From positions 1 through 64,000 of the forward strand of contig NZ_JACHHG010000007.1 of the NCBI RefSeq assembly GCF_014202645.1: a stretch of 64,000 bases of DNA, written 5' to 3'. The notes beneath the pieces are model-generated. The model ran no database searches. It was given only the letters and a program-made list of their open reading frames with translations, and was not told the origin of the DNA. Shown here in pieces: positions 13,265 to 22,311 of this stretch. The DNA comes from Deinobacterium chartae (GTDB lineage Bacteria > Deinococcota > Deinococci > Deinococcales > Deinococcaceae). Made by a program: the position numbers and the translations under genes. Each line of letters starts with the position of its first letter. The stretch's first letter is position 1.

Positions 13265-15424
13265 GTGGAGCCGCTCGAACTGTGGGTGGGCGTAGAGGCC
13301 ACTGTCAACCGCATCGGCGACCGCTTTCTTGATCAACTGGAACACAGCGGCTTCGCCCGACGCCTCGAGGACTTGGACCGTCTGGCGTCGCTGGGTGCCC
13401 GGCGGCTGCGCTTTCCGCTGCTGTGGGAACGCACCGCCCCGGGCCGCCTCGAGGATGCACGCTGGGAGTGGTCGGACCTGCGCCTCAAGCGCCTGCGCGC
13501 CCTGCGGCTGGAGCCGATCGTGGGCCTGATGCATCACGGCAGCGGCCCCCGGAGTCTGAGCCTGGTTGACCCCGAACTGCCCGGGGCCCTGGCCCGCTAC
13601 GCCCGCGCGGTGGCCGAGCGCTACCCCTGGGTGGACGCCTACACCCCGGTGAACGAGCCGCTCACGACCGCGCGTTTCAGCGGGCTGTACGGCCACTGGT
13701 ACCCGCACGCCCGCGACGACCGCACGTTTCTGAGCGCCCTGCTGTACCAGCTCAGGGGCACGGCCCTGGCCATGCGGGCGATTCGCGCGGTGAACCCGCA
13801 GGCCCGCCTGGTCCAGACCGAGGACTTGGGACGCACGCACAGCACGCCCCGGCTGCGCTATCAGGCCGACTTCGAGAACGAGCGCCGCTGGCTGAGCTTC
13901 GACCTGCTGTGCGGACGGGTCGGACCCGAGCACCCGCTGTGGTCCTACCTGCTCCGCTCCGGCATCCGCGAACACGACCTGATGTGGTTCGCCGAGCAGC
14001 CCTGCCCGCCCGACATCTTCGGCATCAACGCCTACGTCACCAGCGAACGCTTTCTGGACGAACACCTCGCGCACTATCCGAAGCACACCCACGGCGGCAA
14101 CGGCCGCCACACGTACGCGGACGTGGAGGCCGTCCGGGTGCTCGAGGAACCCTTCGGCGGCTTTCGGGCGCGGCTGCGCGAGACGCACGCACGCTACGCC
14201 GCCCCCATCGCCGTCACCGAAACCCACCTGGGCTGCACCCGCGAAGATCAGCTGCGCTGGCTGCACGAGACGTGGCAGGCCGCCCTCGAGGTGCGCGCCG
14301 AGGGCGTGGACCTGCGGGCGGTCACGGTCTGGTCGGCTTTTGGAGCTTTTGACTGGGACAGCCTGCTGACCCGCCCGCGCGGCCATTACGAGAGCGGACT
14401 GTGGGACCTGCGCGCGCCCGAACCGCGCCCCACCGCGCTGGTCACCCTGACGCGCCGCCTGGCGCGCGGCGAGCCCCCGGGCATGCCGCTGCTCGAGGGA
14501 CCGGGCTGGTGGCACCGCCCCGAGCGACGGCTGTACGGCGCAGGCCAGCGCCCACACCCCCTCCCCGCCCCGGGACGGCCGATCCTGATCACCGGCGCGC
14601 ACGGAACGCTGGGGCAGGCCATCGCCCGGGCCTGCCTCGAGCGCGGGCTTGCCTACCGCCTGCTGACCCGCGCCGAGCTGGACATCGCCGACGCGACCTC
14701 GGCCGAGTCCGCCCTAGACCGCCTGCGGCCCTGGGCGGTCATCAACGCGGCGGGGTACGTGCGGGTGGACGACGCCGAACGCGACCCGCGCAACCGGCGG
14801 GAAAACGCCCTGGGCCCGCAGGTGCTCGCCCGCGCCTGCGCCGGGCGCGACCTGCCGCTGGTGACCTTCTCCTCGGACCTGGTTTTTGACGGCGGCCAGC
14901 AGCGCCCCTACCTGGAATCCGACGCCCCCGCCCCCCTGAACGCGTACGGGCGCAGCAAGCACGAAGCCGAGCGCGCCGTGCTGTCGCTGCACCCCGCCGC
15001 CCTGGTGATCCGCACCAGCGCCTTTTTCGGCTTTGACCCGTACAACTTCGCGCAGCACGTGCTGCGCGAACTGCGCGCGCGCCGTCCGTTGCGGGTGGCG
15101 CGCGACCAGGTCATCACCCCGACCTTCGTGCCCGACCTCGCGGGCTGCACGCTCGACCTGCTGATCGACGCCGAACGGGGCCTGTGGCACCTGGCACACC
15201 CGGAGGCACTCAGCTGGTACGAATTCGCGCAGGAAATCGCCCGGCGCGGCGGCCTCGAGGCCTCGCTGCTCGAGGGCGTGCCCTCGAGTGAACTCGGGCA
15301 GGTCGCACGGCGGCCTGCGTACAGCGCGCTCGGCTCGGAGCGCGGCTGGATCATGCCGCCGCTGGAAAGCGCCCTGGAACGCTTCTTCGCCGAGCTCCCG
15401 GACCTGCGGGCCGCGGCCGACTGA
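13265..15424 (+). CDS. Fusion of GH1-like glycosidase domain and RmlD-like NAD(P) reductase
   Basis: This 719-residue fusion starts with GTG directly after the glf stop. Residues 1-400 form a GH1-like barrel: TPVNEPLTT (acid/base Glu131), VTETHLG at the nucleophile position (Glu319) and a shortened SAFGAFDWDSL end. Residues 438-715 form an RmlD-type SDR: ITGAHGTLGQ (nucleotide loop 444-450), NAAGYVRVDDAE, FSSDLVFDG and YGRSK (Tyr561, Lys565), followed by TPTFVPDLA. RmlD makes dTDP-rhamnose; the fused reductase may make another deoxysugar nucleotide. Why a retaining glycosidase is joined to a sugar-nucleotide reductase is unclear; the GH1 part may be a transglycosylase or binding module. The call of two domains is firm; the joint function is not known to me. 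Confidence 0.88.
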   Translation: MEPLELWVGVEATVNRIGDRFLDQLEHSGFARRLEDLDRLASLGARRLRFPLLWERTAPGRLEDARWEWSDLRLKRLRALRLEPIVGLMHHGSGPRSLSLVDPELPGALARYARAVAERYPWVDAYTPVNEPLTTARFSGLYGHWYPHARDDRTFLSALLYQLRGTALAMRAIRAVNPQARLVQTEDLGRTHSTPRLRYQADFENERRWLSFDLLCGRVGPEHPLWSYLLRSGIREHDLMWFAEQPCPPDIFGINAYVTSERFLDEHLAHYPKHTHGGNGRHTYADVEAVRVLEEPFGGFRARLRETHARYAAPIAVTETHLGCTREDQLRWLHETWQAALEVRAEGVDLRAVTVWSAFGAFDWDSLLTRPRGHYESGLWDLRAPEPRPTALVTLTRRLARGEPPGMPLLEGPGWWHRPERRLYGAGQRPHPLPAPGRPILITGAHGTLGQAIARACLERGLAYRLLTRAELDIADATSAESALDRLRPWAVINAAGYVRVDDAERDPRNRRENALGPQVLARACAGRDLPLVTFSSDLVFDGGQQRPYLESDAPAPLNAYGRSKHEAERAVLSLHPAALVIRTSAFFGFDPYNFAQHVLRELRARRPLRVARDQVITPTFVPDLAGCTLDLLIDAERGLWHLAHPEALSWYEFAQEIARRGGLEASLLEGVPSSELGQVARRPAYSALGSERGWIMPPLESALERFFAELPDLRAAAD

Positions 15425-15461
15425 GCCAAGCTGCCCTGAGTCCGAAGAACTTTATTCCAGC

Positions 15462-15487
15462 GCCCGTGCCCGCTGCACGGGCCTTTT
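15462..15487 (+). terminator. Terminator of the galactofuranose operon
   Basis: GCCCGTGC (15462-15469), a 5-base loop, and GCACGGGC (15475-15482) are followed by CTTTT. It lies 38 bases after the stop of the GH1-RmlD gene. Confidence 0.85.
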
Positions 15488-15536
15488 GATGCTGCGTACC
15501 GTTACGCAGCCGACGGACGGCAGCGGCCGCACCCGT

Positions 15537-15542
15537 TATCCT
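15537..15542 (+). promoter_or_regulatory. -10 box of a leaderless acetyltransferase gene
   Basis: TATCCT ends 6 bases before the ATG at 15549, so transcription would begin at or next to the start codon. There is no ribosome site in the gap. I cannot point to a convincing -35. Confidence 0.5.
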
Positions 15543-15548
15543 GAAACC

Positions 15549-16268
15549 ATGCCGTTTCAGATTCGCCAGGTCAGGGACCCGCAGGACGCGGTGATCGAGC
15601 GCTTCGGCGCTCTTCAAGAAGCGGTGTATCCCGAACCCGACATGCTGATTCCCGCCCGTTACGTGCGCATGATGCTCGACATGACCTCGGGCGGACGCCG
15701 CAACTTTTTGCTGGTCGCCGAGGACGGTGCCCGGCTGCTGGGAGCGGCGCTGTTTCATCTGCTCACCCCCGTGGGCAGCGGCTTCTCCAGCTTCCTGGGC
15801 GTGGCGCGCGCCGCGCGCGGCACCGGGGTGGCCCGCGCCCTGCACCGAGCCCGCCTCGAGACGCTCGACAGCGCGCTGGGAAAGCCTGTCGCGGGGGTTT
15901 TCATCGACGTGGTCAACCCGCTGCGGCTCAGTCCCGAAGAGCTCGAGGCCGAGTGGCGGGTGGGCTCGGACCCCTGGACCCGGCGCAAGGCTTTCCGCGC
16001 CCTGGGTTTCCGTCAGCTCGACGTGCGCTACGAGCAGCCGGTCGGCGGGCCAGACGGCGGGCCGGTCACCAACATGGACCTGCTGTTTTACCCGCACGCA
16101 GCGCTCGAGGGGCACGCTGAGATCCCGACCGATCTGGTGGCGGACACGCTGCGCACCTACTGGAACGGCTGGTTGGGCGAGCAGCGTGCCGCCCGGCATG
16201 CCCGCGAACTGCGCGAGCGCGCCGGAGGCCAGACCGTTGCCCTGATCGACCCGGTTCCCGCTTCCTGA
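15549..16268 (+). CDS. GNAT-family N-acetyltransferase
   Basis: The product has 239 residues from the ATG at 15549, placed by the -10 box just upstream. The acetyl-CoA loop is visible as FLGVARAARGTGVARALHRA (the R-x-x-G-x-G/A signature), preceded by the central strands NFLLVAEDGARLLGAALFHL. The C-terminal half is longer than in minimal GNAT proteins and includes GFRQLDVRYEQPV, a typical last-strand pattern. The acceptor is unknown. The gene stands alone between the galactofuranose operon terminator and the TerB/PH-like gene. Confidence 0.8.
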   Translation: MPFQIRQVRDPQDAVIERFGALQEAVYPEPDMLIPARYVRMMLDMTSGGRRNFLLVAEDGARLLGAALFHLLTPVGSGFSSFLGVARAARGTGVARALHRARLETLDSALGKPVAGVFIDVVNPLRLSPEELEAEWRVGSDPWTRRKAFRALGFRQLDVRYEQPVGGPDGGPVTNMDLLFYPHAALEGHAEIPTDLVADTLRTYWNGWLGEQRAARHARELRERAGGQTVALIDPVPAS

Positions 16269-16507
16269 GCTGTCCCGAAACCGGCAGGTCACCCAGCCGT
16301 TGCAAAAGTGCGCTAGTCTGGTGTCCGACGCCGAGCTGCCCGGGATCTTCCAGCGGGTGTTCACGGTGCCTTCCGCACCTGGCGGAGGGTTGCATGAGCG
16401 TTATGCCCGATGACAAGTCCGCCGGGATAGCGCACAATAAAGAAGCTCCCCCACGACCTACCTTTGTCCGGACATCCGCCCGGAAAGTCGTGGTTCACGA
16501 GGAAACA

Positions 16508-17326
16508 ATGGCAAATGCACTGTTAGAGGCTTTGCGCGGCCTGAGACGGCGCACCGGAAAACTCGGACAACTGCGCAAGTCGCTGCTCGAGGCTGTCCAG
16601 GACGGCGAACTCTCCGAGGCCGAACTCGAACGCATCGACGAACTGAGACGCCGACTGGGCCTGTCGCGCAAGGACCTCGAGGACCTGGGAGACGAGACCT
16701 TCCAGGCCCTCTCGGCCGAAGTGATCCGTGACGAGCGCCTGAGCCCCGAGGAGCAGGCCTCGCTCAACCGGGTGCTGCGCAGCCTGCACGTCAGTCCCGA
16801 AGCGCAGGAGCGCTCGGAGGGCGAACTGCTCGCCTGCCGCCTGCGCTACGACCTCGAGCAGGGCAACTTCCCGGTCTGCCCCATCACCCACCTGGTGGCG
16901 CGCGAGGGCGAACAGGTGCTGTGGAGCGAATCGGCACAGCTGCTCGAGGCCGGGCCGGACGCCCTGCCGATCGACCCGGTCGCGCGCTTTAGGGCCGGTG
17001 AGACCTACCACGTGGGATCGCTGCGCAAACTGAGCGCACCGCGCCTCGAGGGCCGGGTGGTGATCGGCGACGGACAGTTCGCGGTCACCGATCAGCGGGT
17101 GGTGTTCTTGTCGGTGGTCCGCGCCTTTGAGCTGGCCCTGTCACGCATCGAGGGTGTGCGGGTCTTCGTGGGCGGCTTGCAGCTCGAGGTGACCGGCAAG
17201 TCACGCCCGGTGACCCTGCGCCTCGAGAAGCCCGAGCACACCGAGGCGGTGGCGGCGGGACTGTCTTTCGCGCTGGCGCAGCCGCCCGTGGCGGCCCGTC
17301 CCATCCCGGAAAACAGCGGAAACTGA
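16508..17326 (+). CDS. TerB-like and PH-like two-domain protein (tentative)
   Basis: The 272-residue product starts at the ATG at 16508, behind CGAGGAAA; earlier in-frame starts lack a ribosome site. The N-terminal part (about 20-100) is helical with two acidic repeats, VQDGELSEAELERI and IRDERLSPEEQASL, resembling TerB-type or EF-hand-like helices. The C-terminal part (about 170-250) looks like a bacterial PH/GRAM-type beta domain: GRVVIGDGQFAVTDQRVVFL, then FELALSRIEGVRVFVGGL. A similar C-terminal domain ends the zinc-ribbon kinase at 33334-36363. No membrane segment. The domain names are by motif only; the function is unknown, possibly linked to the Ter island. Confidence 0.55.
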   Translation: MANALLEALRGLRRRTGKLGQLRKSLLEAVQDGELSEAELERIDELRRRLGLSRKDLEDLGDETFQALSAEVIRDERLSPEEQASLNRVLRSLHVSPEAQERSEGELLACRLRYDLEQGNFPVCPITHLVAREGEQVLWSESAQLLEAGPDALPIDPVARFRAGETYHVGSLRKLSAPRLEGRVVIGDGQFAVTDQRVVFLSVVRAFELALSRIEGVRVFVGGLQLEVTGKSRPVTLRLEKPEHTEAVAAGLSFALAQPPVAARPIPENSGN

Positions 17327-17332
17327 GCGATT

Positions 17333-17369
17333 CAGAAAAACGGGCGGCCCGCGACGGGCCGCCCGTTTT
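17333..17369. terminator. Bidirectional terminator between convergent genes
   Basis: CGGGCGGCCCG (17341-17351) and CGGGCCGCCCG (17355-17365) form an 11-bp stem with a 3-base loop. A-rich sequence lies on the left and TTTT on the right, so it can act on both strands. The minus-strand oxidoreductase stop codon (17369-17371) touches its right flank. Confidence 0.85.
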
Positions 17370-18868
17370 CAGCGGAGTGGCCAGTTGCGCGGCCGCATGC
17401 CGAACACGTCGCGCAGGGCGTGGCGGGCCGCGTGATACCCGCCCATCCCGTGCACGCCGCCGCCGGGCGGAGTCGCGGCCGAACACAGGTACACGCCCGG
17501 CAGCGGCGTGCGGTAGGGAACCGCCGAAAGCGTCGGTCGCGCCAGCAGCTGCCACAGGTCCGAGCTGCCGCCGTTCACGTCTCCGCCTACGTAGTTGGGG
17601 TTATAGGCCTCGAAGGCCGGGGCGGTGGTGGCCCGCCGGGCAAGCACCGTGTCCCGGAAACCGGGGGCGAAGCGCTCGATCTGCGCTTCGATGCGCTCGG
17701 TCAGATCTCCCGCGAAGCCGCCGGGCACGTGACAGTAAGCCCACAACGTGTGCTTCCCGTCCGGGGCGCGGGTGTCGTCGAACAGGCTCTGCTGCGCCAC
17801 CAGCACGTACGGCCGCTCAGGAGCCCGGCCCAGACCCACCTCGCGCTCCGACCGGGCAATCTCCTCGAGGCTGCCGCCCAGGTGCACCGTACCTGCGCGC
17901 GCCACCTCGGGCGAGGCCCACGGAACCGGTGCGCTGAGGGCATAATCCACCTTGAACACCCCGGCTCCGTGCCGGTACGCCTCCAGTTGCCGCGCGTAAG
18001 CGGACGGCAGGCGGTGCCCCAGCACCTTCAGAGCGCCCCTGGGTACCAAGTCGAGCAGCACCGCGCGCGCCGGAGGCAGTTCGGTAAGGTCGGCAACGGG
18101 AGCCCCGGTGTAAATCTCGCCGCCCAAGAAGCGCAGGTAGCCCGCCAGTGCGTCGGCGATGGCCTGCGATCCCCCGCGCGGCAGCGGCCAGCCCACAGCG
18201 TGTCCGATCAGGCCCAGCATCAAAGTGATCGCACCCGTTGCCGGGGCCTCGAGCGGCATCACGGTGTGCCCGGCCAGCCCGGCCAGCAGCGCGCGCGCCT
18301 CCGGCGTGCGGAAGGCTCCGGCGAGGGCGCGGGCCGGGAGCAGCGCGGGCAAGCCGAAACGCACCAGGCCCGGCAGGTCACGCGGCAGGTGCAGCAGCGG
18401 CTGTAGCAGCTCGGGCACCAGGCTCTGCCAGCGCTCGCTCAACGGGCCCATCAGCGTCCGGTACCGCGCAGCGTCGGCCCCCAGGGTGCGCGCCGTGTGC
18501 TCCACCGAACCCTCGAGCAGCACCGCGCGTCCCTCGAGCGGGTGGGCCAGCGCGGCGGGCGGGGTGATCCACTCGAGGCCGAAGCGCTCGAGGGGCAACT
18601 GCCGGAACCATGGGGAGGCCACGCCCATGGGGTGAATGGCCGAACACACGTCGTGCACAAAGCCGGGCAAGGTCAGCTCGGCGCTACGCATGCCGCCCCC
18701 CACCGTGTCCTGACCTTCGAACACCGCGACCGACAGGCCGTGACGGGCCAGCAGGACCGCGGCAGCCAACCCACCGGGGCCTGTCCCGACCACCACGGCG
18801 TCGTAGCGGGAGCGGTGCGTGCGGACCGGGAAGCTCGCCGTCTGCGGGGACCAGCGGGATAAGGACAT
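17369..18868 (-). CDS. CrtI/phytoene-desaturase-like FAD oxidoreductase
   Basis: This 499-residue protein has an N-terminal dinucleotide fold, YDAVVVGTGPGGLAAAVLLA (glycines at 28-33), then the CrtI-type VGGGMRSAELTLPGFVHDVC segment and, near the C-terminus, YLCSAATPPGGGVHGMGGYH, the second FAD-contact motif of the carotenoid desaturase/retinol saturase superfamily. The family oxidises or isomerises polyenes or similar lipids; Deinococcus makes carotenoids, but no other carotenoid gene is nearby, so the substrate is open. The ATG at 18868 lies 5 bases after a -10 box, so the mRNA is leaderless. Its stop runs into the shared terminator. Confidence 0.85.
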   Translation of the reverse strand: MSLSRWSPQTASFPVRTHRSRYDAVVVGTGPGGLAAAVLLARHGLSVAVFEGQDTVGGGMRSAELTLPGFVHDVCSAIHPMGVASPWFRQLPLERFGLEWITPPAALAHPLEGRAVLLEGSVEHTARTLGADAARYRTLMGPLSERWQSLVPELLQPLLHLPRDLPGLVRFGLPALLPARALAGAFRTPEARALLAGLAGHTVMPLEAPATGAITLMLGLIGHAVGWPLPRGGSQAIADALAGYLRFLGGEIYTGAPVADLTELPPARAVLLDLVPRGALKVLGHRLPSAYARQLEAYRHGAGVFKVDYALSAPVPWASPEVARAGTVHLGGSLEEIARSEREVGLGRAPERPYVLVAQQSLFDDTRAPDGKHTLWAYCHVPGGFAGDLTERIEAQIERFAPGFRDTVLARRATTAPAFEAYNPNYVGGDVNGGSSDLWQLLARPTLSAVPYRTPLPGVYLCSAATPPGGGVHGMGGYHAARHALRDVFGMRPRNWPLR

Positions 18869-18873
18869 ACTCT

Positions 18874-18879
18874 TCTATA
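18874..18879 (-). promoter_or_regulatory. -10 box of the leaderless CrtI-like gene
   Basis: On the minus strand TATAGA ends 5 bases before the ATG at 18868, in the context GTGTATAGAAGAGTATG. The TG two bases before the hexamer resembles an extended -10. No clear -35. Confidence 0.5.
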
Positions 18880-18992
18880 CACGATTCACGCAGCCCGGCG
18901 GCCCTGTTCATGAAGCTCCACGGGTAAGGACCTGTTAGACTTGGCGCAGATTCTGTGACGTATGGGATGTCCTCAGGTCGGGAGGCATGTGT

Positions 18993-20291
18993 ATGAACCG
19001 GTTAAACCGTCCCCTGTTGGCCAGTCTGAACGATTCCCCCACCTCCGGGTCCCTGCGACCCTCTACCGATACGGCTCCCGGCGCGTCTGGCGCTGCCCCC
19101 GGGCCGCTGCAGTTGCCCCCGGCCCTGGTCTATGACTGGCTGGGAATGGCCGGAAAAGCGCAGTACCGCGCTGCCGACCTGGGAGAGAGCTTGCATATCG
19201 CGCGTTCCCTGATGGGCGGTGATCCCACAGAGGCCATCGTGGCGTACGAAGCGATGGCAGAACGTCTGCTTCAGGCCGCGCAGAACAGCCTGAGCCGTGG
19301 CCACCGGATCAGCGCCCGAGACGCTTTCTTGCGCGCCTCCAACTACGCCGCGGCCACGCTCGACTTTCTGGACGCGGCCGGACAGGCCGACCGCTTCCTG
19401 CCGCTGTGGACCCGGCACCGGGACAGCTTCGATCAGGCTGTGGCCCTCTTTGACCCGCCCGCCGAACATATCGAGATTCCCTACGAGGGCACCACGCTGC
19501 CCGGCTACTTCATCCGTCCGGACGACGCCCGCACGCCACGTCCCCTGCTGATCCTCAACAACGGCAGCGACGGCTCGGTGCTGTCGATGTGGACCTCCGG
19601 CGGCGCCGCCGCGATCGAGCGGGGATATCACATCTTGATCTTCGACGGGCCCGGTCAGGGCGCCGCCCTCTTCCGCCAACAGCTGTACTTCCGGCCCGAC
19701 TGGGAAAAGGTCATCACCCCGGTCGTGGAGTACGCGCTTGGACGCCCGGAGGTTGACCCCAACCGGATCGCCCTGCAGGGCATCAGCCAGGGAGGGTACT
19801 GGGTGCCGCGCGCTCTGGCCTTCGAGCACCGGATCGCGGCGGCCATCGCGGACCCCGGCGTGGTGGACGTCTCCAGCTCCTGGCTTGAAAACCTGCCGGA
19901 GGAGCTGCGCGACTTTTTGCACACCCAGAACAAGGCCGCGTTCGACGCGGCCATGACCGAATACACGCAGCAGGTTCCCGAAGCCCGGGCCACGCTTGCC
20001 TTCCGGATGCGTCCGTACGGCATGACCTCGTTCTACGACGTGTTCCAGGCGGTACAAGCCTACACGCTGCGCGGCCTGACCGACCGGATCCGCTGCCCGC
20101 TGCTGGTGACCGACCCGGCCCGGGAGCAGTTCTGGCCGGGACAGTCACGGCAGCTGTATGACGCGCTGACCTGCCCCAAGACGCTCGTTCCCTTTACGGC
20201 CGAAGACGGTTCGGACCTGCACTGCGAGCCGCAGGCACTCGCCGTTCGCGACCAGCGCATTTTCGACTGGCTCGACGAGGTCCTGGGCTGA
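18993..20291 (+). CDS. Alpha/beta hydrolase (FrsA/acyl-peptidase-like)
   Basis: I start this 432-residue product at the ATG at 18993, seven bases after GGAGG; an ATG at 18987 is too close to that site. After a 140-residue helical N-terminal part comes a hydrolase core: LLILNNGSDGSVLSM (oxyanion region), ILIFDGPGQGAALF, the nucleophile elbow GISQGGYW, an acid near LLVTDPAREQFWPGQ and the His in SDLHCEPQA. This layout resembles the 2,6-dihydroxypseudooxynicotine hydrolase/FrsA group. No signal peptide. The substrate is unknown. It is convergent with the DUF2268 gene and has no operon partners. Confidence 0.8.
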   Translation: MNRLNRPLLASLNDSPTSGSLRPSTDTAPGASGAAPGPLQLPPALVYDWLGMAGKAQYRAADLGESLHIARSLMGGDPTEAIVAYEAMAERLLQAAQNSLSRGHRISARDAFLRASNYAAATLDFLDAAGQADRFLPLWTRHRDSFDQAVALFDPPAEHIEIPYEGTTLPGYFIRPDDARTPRPLLILNNGSDGSVLSMWTSGGAAAIERGYHILIFDGPGQGAALFRQQLYFRPDWEKVITPVVEYALGRPEVDPNRIALQGISQGGYWVPRALAFEHRIAAAIADPGVVDVSSSWLENLPEELRDFLHTQNKAAFDAAMTEYTQQVPEARATLAFRMRPYGMTSFYDVFQAVQAYTLRGLTDRIRCPLLVTDPAREQFWPGQSRQLYDALTCPKTLVPFTAEDGSDLHCEPQALAVRDQRIFDWLDEVLG

Positions 20292-20336
20292 TTCCAGCCG
20301 TTTCATTGCCGCGTCCACGGGCAGGCGGCACCTGGA

Positions 20337-21239
20337 TCAGTCCAGGTAACCGCTGCCCTGCACGATCTCCTGCCAGGGCAAGTAGGTGGCCTCTACGGCA
20401 CTGCGCCCACTGCGCTCGAGGTAGGCGCGCACCATGCGGTAGCCCACAGCGTACCCGGCATACGGCGGCAGACCCAGTTTCGGCACCCCCCAGGCCCCGG
20501 TCTCCTCGAGGTCCCCGAAGATGTAACCGCGCACCTCGTTAAAGTCCGAGGCCTGCAGCGCGGCGCGGTAGCGGGGTTTGAGCGGCTCGAGGTCGGCCGG
20601 GGTGAGGGTGGTGGCCCAGGGTCCCAGCCGCACCTCGCCGCACAGTTCGGCCGCGAAAGCCTCGGCGAGCCCCTCGGCCACGAGGTACTTGCCCAGACTG
20701 AGGTCGGGAAACAGCGGCTCGTACCCGAAACGCACCTGGTGGTGCAGTTCGTGCACGCTGACCGCACTCAGGCGCGGCAGGTTGTAGTCGGTGGGCCACG
20801 CCAGCAGCATGGCCCAGCCGGGACCGGCGGTCGCCCCGGTGTACAGCGCGGTGCCGGGCATCATCCGGTCCGGGTCGGCCAGCACGAAAGCGAAGTGCAG
20901 CGCAGGCAGGTTCACGCCGTGCGCGGCGGGCGCCAGGGCCTCGCTGGCGCGCCGCAGGTCGCTCAGGTTCTGTTCCCACGCTCCGGCCGCCTCGAGCCGG
21001 CCCAGCGCCTCGAGGGCACGCTCCGGTCCCCGGTCGGGGGTGTAAAAACACAGGCGCCGGGCGGCCTCCCAGACCGCACCGGATGTGTCGGTGGGCGCGC
21101 CCATGCGTTGCAGCGCGGTTTCCCAGAGGGGCCGGGTGGGCTCCATCACCTGCTGGACAAACTCCCTGTCCCGCTCGGCCCCGGGGGCCAGCAGCACCGC
21201 GCGCAGCGCGGCCAGCGCGTTGATCGCGCGAATCTCCAT
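20337..21239 (-). CDS. DUF2268 putative zinc-dependent protease
   Basis: This 300-residue soluble protein carries the zinc site VHELHHQ (His163, Glu164, His167; an HExxH motif) followed about 25 residues later by LVAEGLAEAFAAELCG, where a downstream glutamate would complete the site. This arrangement defines the DUF2268 (YjaZ-like) predicted proteases. The ATG at 21239 follows AAGGAGGAG. It is divergent from a MerR regulator 73 bases away, a layout in which the regulator usually controls both genes. The protein target is unknown. Confidence 0.82.
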   Translation of the reverse strand: MEIRAINALAALRAVLLAPGAERDREFVQQVMEPTRPLWETALQRMGAPTDTSGAVWEAARRLCFYTPDRGPERALEALGRLEAAGAWEQNLSDLRRASEALAPAAHGVNLPALHFAFVLADPDRMMPGTALYTGATAGPGWAMLLAWPTDYNLPRLSAVSVHELHHQVRFGYEPLFPDLSLGKYLVAEGLAEAFAAELCGEVRLGPWATTLTPADLEPLKPRYRAALQASDFNEVRGYIFGDLEETGAWGVPKLGLPPYAGYAVGYRMVRAYLERSGRSAVEATYLPWQEIVQGSGYLD

Positions 21240-21312
21240 CGTTCTCCTCCTTCCCGAGGAGCTTGCACCCCTCGAGCTCGCAGAGTAATACTTCCAGTTA
21301 CAGGAGATTCAA

Positions 21313-22311
21313 GTGATAGGCCATGCCCGCTACCGGATAGGCGAACTGGCCCGCATCAGCGGCGTTCCGGTCAAGACCATACGCTTTTACTCGGATCTGG
21401 GCGTGCTCCCGCCCAGCGAGGTCAGCGAGGGCGGGCACCGCCTGTACTCGGACCTCGATCTCGCGCGCCTCGAAACGGTTCGCAGCCTGCGCGGGGTGGG
21501 GCTGGACCTGCGGACCATCGCGCGGGTGATGCAAAGCCACGCGGAGCAGCCGAACGCGCTGAACGAGGTGCTACGGCTGCAGCTCGAGACCCTGAACCTG
21601 GAGCTGCGCCAGTTGCAGCGGCGCAAAACGCTGCTGGACGCCGCACTGCGCCGCTGCGACGCCCTGGCTTACCTCAGGGGAGCCCAGGCGCTGGCCGAGC
21701 TGAGTGCCCGCGAGCGGCACGCCTTTTTACGCGCACGGCTGGGCCGGATCTTCGAGCAGGTTCCGGCCGATCCGGACTGGCTCGAGGCCGTGTGGGGCAA
21801 ACAGTTGCTCGAGTTGCCCGCCGAACTCAGCGACGCGCAGTTCGGGGCGTGGCTGGAACTCGCAACGCTGCTGTCCGACGAGGACTTTATCGCGGCCATG
21901 AACCGCATCGGGCGCGAGTACTGGGGTGCTTTCCGCAGCCCCGCGCACCGCGAGGCGTTCATGCAGGTCAGCCGCCGTCTCGAGGCGCGCCTGCGGGCGG
22001 CGGCCCTGGCGGGCGAAGCTCCGGACGGACCTGCGGGGCAGCGCCTGATCCGCGCGTTGCTGCGCGCGCAGGCCCGCGCCTTCGGGGAACGCGCAACCCG
22101 CGCCTTCGCGCGGCGCCAGCTCGAGCGCATCGCGCGCAGCACCGACCCGCGCGCAGAACGTTTTTGGGAGCTGGTCGCGGCGCTGCACGGCTGGCCGGCA
22201 AGCAACGAGAGCGTGCGGGCCGCGCACGCCTGGCAAGTCCGGGCCACCGAGGCCTACGCCTTTGGCGCGGGCCGTTTCAATCGGGCAGGCGGCAACGCTC
22301 AGCGCCCGTAA
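21313..22311 (+). CDS. MerR-family transcriptional regulator
   Basis: The product has 332 residues from a GTG at 21313, six bases after AGGAG. The MerR winged helix spans about 6-75: YRIGELARISGVPVKTIRFY, SDLGVLPPSEVSEGGHRLY, then the dimer helix to about 120. The C-terminal 200 residues are helical and effector-binding in appearance; they do not resemble the cysteine-rich metal sites of MerR/CueR, so a small-molecule ligand is more likely. Divergent from the DUF2268 protease gene; the 73-base intergenic space should hold both promoters. Its last codons lie in a 16-base tandem repeat. Confidence 0.9.
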   Translation: MIGHARYRIGELARISGVPVKTIRFYSDLGVLPPSEVSEGGHRLYSDLDLARLETVRSLRGVGLDLRTIARVMQSHAEQPNALNEVLRLQLETLNLELRQLQRRKTLLDAALRRCDALAYLRGAQALAELSARERHAFLRARLGRIFEQVPADPDWLEAVWGKQLLELPAELSDAQFGAWLELATLLSDEDFIAAMNRIGREYWGAFRSPAHREAFMQVSRRLEARLRAAALAGEAPDGPAGQRLIRALLRAQARAFGERATRAFARRQLERIARSTDPRAERFWELVAALHGWPASNESVRAAHAWQVRATEAYAFGAGRFNRAGGNAQRP

